DNA from: Gigaspora margarita
Taxonomy: Eukaryota > Glomeromycota > Glomeromycetes > Diversisporales > Gigasporaceae
Assembly: GCA_009809945.1 (NCBI GenBank)
Contig: WTPW01000779.1
Location: 98,283 to 162,282, forward strand
Reading direction: 5' to 3'
Length of the DNA: 64,000 nt
Part shown: in pieces, positions 54,963 to 64,000 of the stretch
Numbering within the stretch: the stretch's first letter is position 1
Layout: each line of letters opens with the position of its first letter
Position numbers and translations under genes: made by a program
Notes under the pieces: generated by a model
Databases searched by the model: none
Told to the model about the DNA's origin: nothing
Seen by the model: only the letters and a program-made list of their open reading frames with translations

Positions 54963-56030
54963 GTATTATATTAACATTTAACTATCAAAAGTAAAATATA
55001 TTAATCAAATATTTTTGCATATAGTAACCTGCTAAATCTCATGAAAGATGAATTAGACCTATTTTAAATTCAAAAGCATCCAATTCTACACACTCTCGCT
55101 GTCTGATATTAATGATGCATCTTTTATATATAGAATAATTTTCTAGTGTCTGTTAAGTGCATTAAATTGAATATCACAAGATTGGTCATATTAAATATCA
55201 TGCAATAACTAATCAATTAAATTTTGTTATAAACAATAGAATATTAATATTACAAAATTTTTTTTTTTTAATCATTATACTTAATTATATTTGATATTAA
55301 TTTATTATTTATTTTTTTTTAGAAATATCCAATAAATTTATATTTTAATTAATTGGATAAAAATTTATATTAATTATATATATATATTTAAAAAGTATAT
55401 ACATGTAATATTCTATATGTAGAAGCTACCTAACTGAATTCAATGAAAATTTTTTATTTTAATTTTATAAATCTGTAAAATTAAAAAAAACTTTATTGAA
55501 TTTAGTTTAATAGTTCTTATTTGATGTTTAAAAGATTTATGATTTTTTTTTAAAAACATCAATTTATATTTAAAATTAAATTTGAAAGTTGACCAAATTC
55601 AATGAATATTCTTTTATTTTAATTATTTAGACTTTAGAATTAAAATAAATAATATTTATTAAACTTGGTTCAGTAGCTGTTAAAAAATTGAAGTTTTGAA
55701 GTTTAAAATTATAAATGCATTATATTTTTTTATTATATTTATATATATATTTTTTAAAAAAACTTATATAAATATTTTTGACAACTATCAGACTAATCTA
55801 AATAATTTTTTTATTTTATTCTATTTTTTATAGGATTAAAATAAAAAGAAATTAAATTTGATCTAGTACAGTAATTATTAAAAACCTACTCCTAGAAGTT
55901 TCAAAAAATTAAATATTTTTATACAATACAGATAATTAAAATTGAGAATGTGCTGTGCATTTTGGTAGCACCTAGATTCAATTCATAAAACTATTCTAAG
56001 CATAGTTTTTAAATTATATATAAGGTGAAA
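54963..56030. other. AT-rich stretch, no gene seen
   Basis: Extremely AT-rich with long A and T runs. No repeat unit recognised. Confidence 0.45.
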
Positions 56031-56356
56031 AGGGTAATTTGGCAAATTTTGATATCTCATGGTCTAATGATCAGAATTTGATGATTTTATACCATTCAAT
56101 TCATTACGATGAGATGAACAAAGCCCGGTTCTGATCACAGGATCACAAGTTATCATCGATTATTTGCAAGTTTACATTTCATCAAAATTCTATTTTGTGC
56201 AGCATGTAATCGATGATATCTTGTGGTCCAGTGATCAGAATCCGATTAACTTTGTATTATTCGATTCATTTCATTGAGACTAATCGAAAGGTATAAAAAT
56301 TTTTTCAATTCTGTCACTGCATCACACGAGGTATTATTAATTTGCCAAATTACCCT
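56031..56356. mobile_element. TIR element with AGGGTAATTTGGCAAATT ends
   Basis: Perfect 18-bp TIRs. Inside, a ~70-bp direct repeat with GATATCTYRTGGTCYARTGA and TCAGAATYYGAT occurs twice (56050 and 56214). No ORF. Confidence 0.7.
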
Positions 56357-56624
56357 ATCTCTCTATAATTTAAGCTTTTTGATACAATGCGTAATCCATT
56401 TAATGTCACTTTAAAACAAGATGTTATATGATTAATTTTATATAAAATAATTTTAAATCATATATAAAGTTTAATACAAAAAAATAAAAAATTTAATATT
56501 AAAATAAAAAATTTTATTTAACTTTACCAAATTACCACTATCTGCCTTATATAATACATTTTATAGGCAGCCACTATTCATACCTCCAAATTTGCTATTC
56601 GTACCCTATAAATCAAAATTTTTA

Positions 56625-56790
56625 AAAATTTTTTCAAACTTTGAGCAAAAAAAACTTGACAATCACCAAGTCAAATTTAATAGATATATTTTTATTTAGA
56701 TTCTACAGATTCATAGGTTTTAAAAAATTTTTATTGAAATTGATTTGGTGGTTGTCAAAATATCTTTGCTCAAAGTTTGAAAAAATTTGC
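56625..56790. repeat. Imperfect inverted repeat
   Basis: AAATTTTTTCAAACTTTGAG and GACAATCACCAA at the left pair with TTGGTGGTTGTC and CTCAAAGTTTGAAAAAATTT at the right. Probably a small MITE. Confidence 0.6.
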
Positions 56791-56949
56791 AAAGCTTCTA
56801 TATTGAATTTTTCAAAATTAAGGTGAAGTTATCTAGACAACTTCCAAGTCAAATTCAAAACACTTCTTTTCTTTGAATTCTATAGATTTATAAAATATAA
56901 TTAAAAAAAGTTATTGAGTTTTTACTTAGTGTAGAAGAGTAGCTTTTAG

Positions 56950-57850
56950 ATGCAAGTGTTAATTGATGAAGTCCCAACTTTATTAGTTCTCAAACAAAGA
57001 AGAGCAGATTTATATTCTTCAGACAATTGTATCATATGTAACAAAGGAAATGAGAAAACTCTTGATCATATGACTGAGTGTAAAAGTTATATAGTGTACT
57101 AATTAAACATAGAAGGAGCAGCTTTTCTAATGGCACAAAGAAAAGTACTGCAAGAAATTCTCTCAGGTCTGAACATGAATGACCTAAAGAAAGCTGTATT
57201 TAGAGGAAATATATCAGAGGTTCAGGAGCTAATGAAAAGCATAATAAGAGGTCTCTTCCCACTGAATGCACTAGAAAGACTCAGAACAGTAATAGGAGTA
57301 AGAAAAGTGAATTTAAGTTTTGTAGAAAGCTACAAGTCAATAGTAAAAAATGGGTTTCATGACCTCATATGGCAAACCTGATGCAATATAGTAGCAAGGT
57401 GGGAATCTCAGATAGGTATTACAAAAGATTCAAAAAGAAAAAGGACAACACAAAACACTGAGAACACAAGATCAATTTTAACTCTTTTGGTCAATGAAGA
57501 GGGAGAAAAGGATCTAGGCCCTTCCAATAACATAAAGACCTGTAATATCAGTGTGAGACCATAACTGAAAGAAGTTAAAGAAGTTGAGATAGAAAAGGTG
57601 TATGAAGAAACAGTAGACAATTTTATACATAATGGTGTTAAGCCATATTGGATCAGTTTTTGACAGAGCTAACCATAATCCCTAATTTTCTGTTAAAAAT
57701 TAGTGCGACAGGTTGCATCTGGGCATTTTAGAATAGCTGGATGATGCCGGGCTTGCAATTGGAGGGTTTATTATATACAAATTATAGATTAGTATGTAAA
57801 CTTATTAATGTAGCACTGACAAGACTGTCAAAGTAATAAAAAAAATTAAT
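56950..57850 (+). pseudogene. 3' end of a non-LTR retrotransposon (LINE)
   Basis: C-terminal part of a LINE ORF2-like protein. In frame from 56950: a zinc-finger-like CIICNKGNEKTLDHMTEC (C-x2-C-x8-H-x3-C type, about 57028-57081) as found behind the reverse transcriptase, a TAA at about 57101, then 83 more codons ending TGA at 57381. A ~450-bp 3' region ends in TAATAAAAAAAATTAATA. The reverse transcriptase itself is missing, a normal 5' truncation. Such elements are the likely source of enzyme for the tRNA-headed and poly(A) copies in this window. Confidence 0.65.
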
Positions 57851-58147
57851 ATATATATACATATGTTGGATTATTTTAGACAAACAGTTTTAAATAATAT
57901 AAAAAATTTTTTTAAATGAATATGCAAAAGCAATTTGATTATATTAGAAAGTTTTCAAAAATATTTAAATATGAATGATATTTTCTATTCCTTCTTGTCA
58001 TTGTTATTCTATTCCATTTTAATAAATATCCTTTAAAACATTTCATACTTCACTTATTTCATGTATTTATTTTTACTTTTAAAAATTTTCAAACATTTCA
58101 CATATTTTCAAATTATCTTTCTATTCTATAAAACATTTAAACTAATC

Positions 58148-58345
58148 TGAACCTCTTTCTATTTCTCTCTTTCTATTTCTCTATCTTTCTCTCTCTTTAT
58201 CTCTTCCTCTTTATATCTTTCTCTCTTTATAAATTTCTCTTGCTATCTCTCTCCATCTTTCTCTTTTTTTATATATCTTTCTCCCTCTATCTCTCTCTCT
58301 TTATCTATCTCTTTATCTCTTTCTTATTCTCTTGCTCTATCTCTC
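58148..58345 (+). repeat. CT-rich microsatellite
   Basis: About 200 bp of TCTCTCTTTAT and TCTATCTCT words. Strong strand asymmetry (pyrimidines on plus). It lies 160-350 bp upstream of the decayed gene at 58505. Confidence 0.9.
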
Positions 58346-58504
58346 TTATAAACTAAAATATTTACAACCTTTATATACTTTTACAAATTTTAAATCTTCC
58401 AATTAATTTTTTGTACACTTCACAAACACAATATTCGCTAAAACTTCAAAACAAGCAAAACAACCAAAAAAATTGCAACAAATTAAGCTGTCTTTACTGG
58501 AATT

Positions 58505-59055
58505 ATGGCTAGCACTACTAGTACCCCATAGGAGAAACTAAAAGATCTGCTAAGCATTCTGTTGAATCAAGAGGATCGTCTAATTTTCATATTATATTGA
58601 GATTTTCTAAAGGTATTTAAATTTATAACATTTTTCTTATTTTGTTAATTTACTGTTTATAATATTTCTAATTGAATTTTTTATTTAAAATTATTTTAAG
58701 AAGCACCTAGTAATATGTTAGAAGCTATAATGGATAAGCTTAATGAGCTATCTGAAAAAATAAGTTGAATCAAAAGACACTTATTCGAAATGGATAATAG
58801 GATTTTGGAAAGTTTGATTTAGCTCATAAAAGCAATTTTATAATGTAATTTTATTTTTATATCTTAATATTTTAATTAATTTAATTAATTTAAAATAAAA
58901 AAAACTATTTTTATATATAGCAATCAGCAAAATCAAATTGCAAAGCAGTTGTTCAAAACTTCAATATATTCTTTAGAAGATGAATTATGGGAAGTAGCAA
59001 AAGATTTTCTTGCAGAAAATCATAACAAATTTTATAATAGTATGATGGATAAAAA
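58505..59055 (+). pseudogene. Decayed three-exon gene of unknown function
   Basis: Exon 1 (58505-58612) is 36 codons from ATG, with stops at codons 9 (TAG) and 32 (TGA), then a good donor AAG/GTATTT. An 88-bp intron ends TTTTAAG at 58700. Exon 2 (about 58701-58840) includes NMLEAIMDKLNELSEKI and DNRILESLI, with TGA and TAG stops. A second AT-rich intron ends TATATATAG, and exon 3 (from about 58921) has LEDELWEVAKDFLAENH. The predicted chain is helical and may be a coiled coil. Stops fit CAG or TGG changed by one transition. Phase is off by one between exons 1 and 2. Function unknown. Confidence 0.55.
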
Positions 59056-60068
59056 GTAGAACACATATTATAAAAAAATATTGCTCAACTAGTAAATATT
59101 TTTAATTTTGTTTCATTTGTCTTTTTTTATATAATATAAACAAGTCTAAATATTTTGAAAATATTTGAAATATTTCAAATATATTTGAACTATTTAGAAT
59201 AATTCATTTACTAAATATTTTGAATATTTTGAATATATTTGAACTATTTAATTCATTTACTTAATTGATAATCCACCAGTCAACTGAAGAAATTTTTATA
59301 TAATAATGTAATGCAAATCACATATATATAAGACACAAATTGAAATTTTGAAGTAATAAATAAACTTAACAAATTTAAAATAAACTTTTACACAAAAGTA
59401 GTACAATCAATAAAGCAGTACTACAAGGTTTTAATATTGAAACTATAAAGTATAAAACGTTTTCTTTGAAAAGTTTGCTTTGGGTAAACATGGCATTTTC
59501 TATACTTTGTATATTTAGATTACTTAAATATATACATATAAATAACCTCTCATTTAATGTATATATTTTACTCCTAACTTCAAAAGCAGAATAGAAAGCA
59601 TGAATTCTATTTTGATGATGCTTAATAGTCTAAGTTTATAGATTTAAAAAATATTATCACTATAAACAAATAGGTAATGCCAAGAGAAACTCAGCCCTAA
59701 TTATACAAAATTTATATGATCAGAGTCAGGTTTCCCTTGGTGTCACCCAAATACAAAACATATGCAAAATAGCACTAATGTATATTAATATCTGTTCTCT
59801 TCTTGTATAAGAAGCTAAACTTGGAAGTATATTTAGAAGCTTTCGCAATGTACTTTCATAATACTATACCAACTTCTTTAGATCTTTGATTTACACTTTA
59901 CAAGAATATCATGCTAATTTCTTCAGACCTAGATTAGAAAAATCTTGGATCAAATAATGGAATTAAAGATGCACTCTTCAAGAAAAGGACAGCACATTTA
60001 TTTAAACCTTGTTTTTATAAACGCAGATAAAGCAATTGCAGATACAACACATTGTTTCTTTAGTAGAA
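59056..60068. other. No supported gene; one small inverted repeat
   Basis: 59671-59748 pairs GGTAATGCCAAGAGAAACTC with the complement of TCAGGTTTCCCTTGGTGTCA. 59160-59245 is a TTTGAATATATTTGAACTAT run. Confidence 0.4.
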
Positions 60069-60172
60069 TTGTTAATGGAGCACTCCATCAATAATAAAAT
60101 ATATAACCCACTTCGGAGCACTCCAGAATTGGACTATATATTTTAGTATAGTCTGAAGTACTCCATTAACAA
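60069..60172. mobile_element. Small TIR element with GTTAATGGAG ends
   Basis: TTGTTAATGGAGCACTCCA at the left, complement TGAAGTACTCCATTAACAA at the right, ~100 bp in all. The flanks (59880-60010 and 60250-60370) are diverged copies of each other with GATGYRCTYTKCAAGAA, so it sits in a duplicated segment. Confidence 0.55.
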
Positions 60173-61019
60173 CCCTATCTTTGGGTCTTTATAGTAATGA
60201 ACTTGGATCAGGATGAGAACAGAAATTGGCAGATGTGCTTTGCAAGAAGGTATGTTGACTTTGAGTCTCAAGATTATCATACTAACTTTTTGATCTTGGT
60301 TGGAATATCCTTGAATCAAAAGATGAAAATACAATAGCAGGAGCACTTTGCAATAACAATGTGCTGGATTTTTTTGATCAGGAGAATGCATCAGCAGATG
60401 TACTCATAATAACTTCAATTATTTTGTGAAATAAATCATCTATGAAATGTGTTTATAATTGTCTGTGAAATAAGGTATGAATTAGAATCATCTACTATCA
60501 ACTGTATTAACTGTTTAATTTAATTAGCAATTAGATAATCTTGTATATGCTCAACTAGTTTGGCTGGCAGTGAAATAATAAATGATTCCTATTTCTAAAA
60601 GAAGGTATCTATAAAGTAATCACCTACAAGATGTGCAATATTAGGTTTGGTTTAGAGTTAGATTTTAATTAGAAATAGAATTGTGTTTGGGGTTAAAAAT
60701 AGTTTTTTTTTTTAGTTAGAAATAGGGCCTTTAGTATTAAAATGAGACCAGTTTTTGGTTGAAGGTGAATTAAATTATGTGGTATGTGTTTAGCTAGTGA
60801 TTGTGATAGTGTTCAATCATTATGGTGTTATTAATTACCGGTAGACCATTTTTGAGAACCGATAGATAAATGATAAAGACTGATAGTATGGATAATAATA
60901 TGATTAAAATATGCTTATATATTTTTTTCTCAATGTGATTAATTAAAACTAGTTTTATGCACATGCTTTGCTGTGTGAATAAGAACGCATCCAAAAAATC
61001 TGTGTAATGTCTGATCAGA
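60173..61019. other. No supported gene
   Basis: 60640-60760 has a GGTTTGGTTTAGAGTTAGATT run, loosely telomere-like, similar to centres of the fold-back elements. Small open frames have no motif. Confidence 0.4.
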
Positions 61020-61880
61020 TTTTGATGATTAAAAAGTATTATTGTTTTATGACTTACTTGCTAACACAATGATTATATGATCAAAATTATGCTAGTTTGG
61101 TTGAATTATAATAATTCTGTCATTAGTTACTATAAAATTTCATTGTAGAATATGCTCATTATACTATTGTTATCAATATTTGATTAAAAGGTTAATTTGT
61201 CAGAATTATTGTAATTTCTTTATGTTACTATAAAAATTTTATTACAAAACTTACTTTGCATATAATATGTAAATAAAAAAATTGTATATAGGACTTATTC
61301 AGTGCTAAGTAACATTAATATGTAGTTATGAGTTAGTTGTATTAAAGTTTCATGCTATTGTAAAAAATTTTTTTAAAACTTACTTATTTGTTCTAATATA
61401 TGAAACGGGTAAGTTTGAGATAGTTTGTATTGGAATTGAATATTGATTTTTATCATGACTTATCGTATAAATTTTGTTACAAAGCTTGCTTGCTATTCCG
61501 GTGACAATGAAAGGTGAGTTATTGTTTTGGAATTATCATAATTCTATCATGTGTTAAAAAATTCTGTTACAATCTTACTTGGCATATAACATGTGATCAA
61601 GGTTGTTGTATTAAATTGATTTCTATCGTGAATTACTAGAAATTCTGTTAAAAAATTCTCTCGCTATTTAGTGATTATAAATGTACTCGGCAAATAATAC
61701 ATTTTAAAGTGGCTTCTATCAAGAATTACTGTAAAAATTCTCACAAAACTTGCTCATTATTCTAAAATAATCACAATATGTGGTTAGGGTTGAGTTAGTT
61801 TGCATTATTATTATAGCTTCTATCATTATTTACTATTATAAACCTCACTATTTTGTCGATACACAGTAGTATTTAGACTA
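61020..61880 (+). repeat. Degenerate ~115-bp satellite, block 5
   Basis: About seven units with the same word order as the block at 2580: GTTACTATAAAATTTCATTG, CTTGCTTGCTATTCCGGTGA, GGTTGAGTTAGTTTGCATTA. The array stops at the TIR element at 61884. Confidence 0.65.
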
Positions 61881-61883
61881 ATT

Positions 61884-62127
61884 ACTGGTCAAAAATAAAC
61901 ATATCATACACATATACTATACATATCGGGTACCCGATATGTATACGATATGTGTATGATATATGTAGGATATGTGTAGAGTTGATGTATCTACACATAT
62001 CGGGTACCCGATTATGCATATCCTCACATATCCTACACATATCCTACACATATCCTACACATATCCTACACATATCGGGTACCCGATATGTATAGGATAT
62101 GTGTACGATATATTTATTTTGACCAGT
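61884..62127. mobile_element. TIR element with TATCGGGTACCCGATA palindromes
   Basis: Ends ACTGGTCAAAAATAAACATA and the complement of TTTATTTTGACCAGT. The core has CATATCGGGTACCCGATATG four times (one copy broken) and a tandem run of ACACATATCCT. AATT lies on both sides, a possible 4-bp target duplication with loss of one terminal C at the left. Same building style as the 8-bp-duplication elements, but a different superfamily may be involved. Confidence 0.7.
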
Positions 62128-62149
62128 GAATTATGTTATTAATGTTCCG

Positions 62150-63345
62150 TATTTCAGTTAATTTAATATACAAAGTGCGCATGATAAATGGAAATTAATT
62201 TTTTTTATAAAAATACAAAGTGCATATAACAAACGAAAGTCAATATTTTTTTAAAAAAAATATCTAAATGGATAATTAATTCATAGTGATATGAATTATG
62301 ATGAATTATTATAATATTAACATGCATCACAATAATTATAGATTAAATAGATCGTTATAATAGATCATAAATTTATTCACAGGATCTGATTATGGTTTTT
62401 AAAGTGCAATTAAAATTTTTTTATTCTTATCATTATTAAGTAGCACCAATTACCATTTAATATACACTTATATAAAGAAAAATTAGTAGAATAAAAGATT
62501 TTGGTGCAGACTGAACATTTGTCACAGCAGAATATTTATTTTGCTTTAATTTGATTGATCCCTAATTATGATGTACGTTGTCATTTTTTGCAAGTACAGA
62601 ATTTGTATTAGTACTCACCGATTATGACACATCCCTTACAATTATATTTTCCCACATCAATATGACTTATATAATTTGTGCAGTTGTTATTATGCGTTGT
62701 ATCAGAATTCTTTAACTTCTACTAGAATCGGAAAAGTAAAAACTATTACTCATATTAAAAAAGAACTTTTCAAAAATAAACATGGCAAAAGTAACTACTA
62801 TTCACATTAGTAATGACATCTATATCTCAGTTACTAATTTTAAATATACAAAGTGTGCATGACGAATGGATATTGATTTTTTAAATTCAAAAATACAAAG
62901 TGTGCATCAAAAGTTAATTTTTTTAAATGGATGATAATGATTATTAATTCATAGTGATAGATTAATTTATAAATTATGACGAATCTATTATGACATTAAC
63001 ATGCAAATGATCATGTATCACAATAATTATAAATTATTAAATATATCATCATATCTGATCCTATTTTTAATTTTCTCATGGTCTGTTTATGGCTAAGTGC
63101 AATTAAAAATTTTTTTTTATTCACATTACTGCATTATTATTAATAAGCAGTACCAATTACTGTTTATTATACACTTATATAAGAAATTAGTATAATAAAA
63201 GATTTTATTTTGTTTTTGCAATGTACTATTAGTATTTACCAATTATGATACAATTATATTTTCTCACATCAATATGCCCTATTTAATATGTTAGTTGTCA
63301 TCATGCGTGTGTTAGAATTATCTACAGAATTGGAAAACCCTACAT
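62150..63345 (+). repeat. Diverged ~0.65-kb direct duplication
   Basis: 62150-62760 and 62820-63345 share, in order, ATATACAAAGTGYGCATGA, AATTCATAGTGATA, TATGACATTAACATGCA, CACAATAATTATARATTA, CACTTATATAAGAAA, ACAATTATATTTTCYCACAT and CATCAATATG. The first ~50 bp also occur near 35195-35240, beside satellite block 4, so this unit seems linked to the satellite. Confidence 0.7.
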
Positions 63346-64000
63346 ACAGTATGTACGTGGGTAAAATTAACATAGCTGCAGCAATACACTTATAGAAGGT
63401 ATCAACTTTTTATAATTATAGTTGGCATTTATCATATTTCCATATTTCCATATACTATATGTTCATATGATATTTGTGTGACAAAGAACATCCAATTAAA
63501 AGACAAAATGCCTGATTACGGTTGTCATTTAGTATATAAAGATTAAAATATTGGTTTCAATTGATGCTTGAGTAAACATCTTAATTACTAATCCAGATAA
63601 GATCAGCAGAATTTCTATATTAGAAATTGGGGCAAAATTCCTATGATATTAACTATATGCTTCAATCTGAGCGTAGTCAAATTGAAAAGTATTTTATTTA
63701 TTAAGTTAACGATACATGTCGATTAATTGAAAGTTGTAGAGCTCGTCAAGACGCATCTAATGGTGGTTAGATCATCCAAATCGGGCTGGTGGATGGCGAG
63801 ATATTATTAAAAAATGATTGCCCGACTATGTAAAATCTCTATATAAACAAATATTGTTTAGGGGCGTGCCATTTATTACGTAATATTTTTTACTTAGTAG
63901 CCACCCTCATCCATGTATGGTGTGATCACTTTATCTAATTCAAATTGGTTAATATTATATAGACGTGATCACCACCTTTGACTATGTATCCATGGTTAAA
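63346..64000. other. No gene; partial MITE trace
   Basis: 63750-63800 (CTAATGGTGGTTAGATCATC, AAATCGGGCTGGTGGAT) resembles one half of the inverted-repeat MITE at 52637. Otherwise AT-rich to the window end. Confidence 0.4.

Noticed and set aside
32247..59055. Alternative genetic code with TAA/TAG as Gln and TGA as Trp
   Set aside because: The long TPR frames use normal Gln codons and end in ordinary stops, and the broken genes also carry frameshifts and lost motifs. Decay explains the stops better.
1..64000. A defence, biosynthetic or toxin gene cluster
   Set aside because: No intact set of neighbouring genes of any kind is seen; coding traces are kinases, transposons and isolated decayed exons.

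Overview
The window is a gene-poor, strongly AT-rich stretch of a eukaryotic nuclear genome packed with transposable elements. The best guess at the source is an arbuscular mycorrhizal fungus (Glomeromycotina, Rhizophagus-like). This rests on two decayed tyrosine-kinase-like (TKL) kinase genes of the type hugely expanded in that group: one has about 23 TPR units before the kinase domain, the other the 'HKDLHNGNIL ... FVAPEML' style. Short introns, a decayed Ty3/gypsy element, Tc1/mariner remnants and a dense MITE load agree with it. Species identity is inference. No intact protein-coding gene can be defended. A 270-base N gap lies at 36799-37068, and eight single ambiguous bases cluster at 27100-27454.

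Layout. 1-11.9 kb: AT-rich DNA with blocks of an old ~115-bp degenerate satellite, several fold-back/TIR elements, and a ~1.1 kb poly(A)-tailed retrocopy with a 14-bp target-site duplication (4139-5230). 11.9-15.65 kb: a composite element with ~200-bp GTTCGG-rich inverted arms; inside it are a broken mariner transposase and a minisatellite-bearing element with a terminal hairpin, whose second copy lies in opposite orientation at 34.2-35.1 kb. 16-25.7 kb: a 5' fragment of a kinase gene, low-complexity DNA and many inverted repeats. 26.1-29.9 kb (minus strand): the TPR-kinase gene with a one-base deletion, an in-frame TGA and another deletion. 30-42 kb: a duplicated 5' fragment of that gene, orphan decayed exons, MITEs, and a ~1 kb tRNA-headed retroposon. 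42.2-50.8 kb: a full-length but dead Ty3/gypsy element whose 3' LTR carries three separate insertions. 53.4-55 kb: second kinase pseudogene. 57 kb: LINE 3' end. 58.5-59.1 kb: decayed multi-exon gene. 61-64 kb: satellite, a GGGTACCC-cored TIR element and a ~0.65 kb duplication.

The strongest observation is a series of non-autonomous elements with clean 8-bp target-site duplications and mostly TAG...CTA termini (25541, 36614, 40416, 51034, and with one mismatch 11890). Each carries a different self-complementary repeat core (GACGAAAC, CTACATGTAG, TTTGATTTGAT, GGTGCACC, GTTCGG). They look like hAT-type MITEs that have each amplified a private palindromic word. Nothing resembling a defence system or biosynthetic cluster is visible. 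Removing the three insertions from the 3' LTR leaves 616 bp against 618 bp for the 5' LTR, which supports the dissection of that region.
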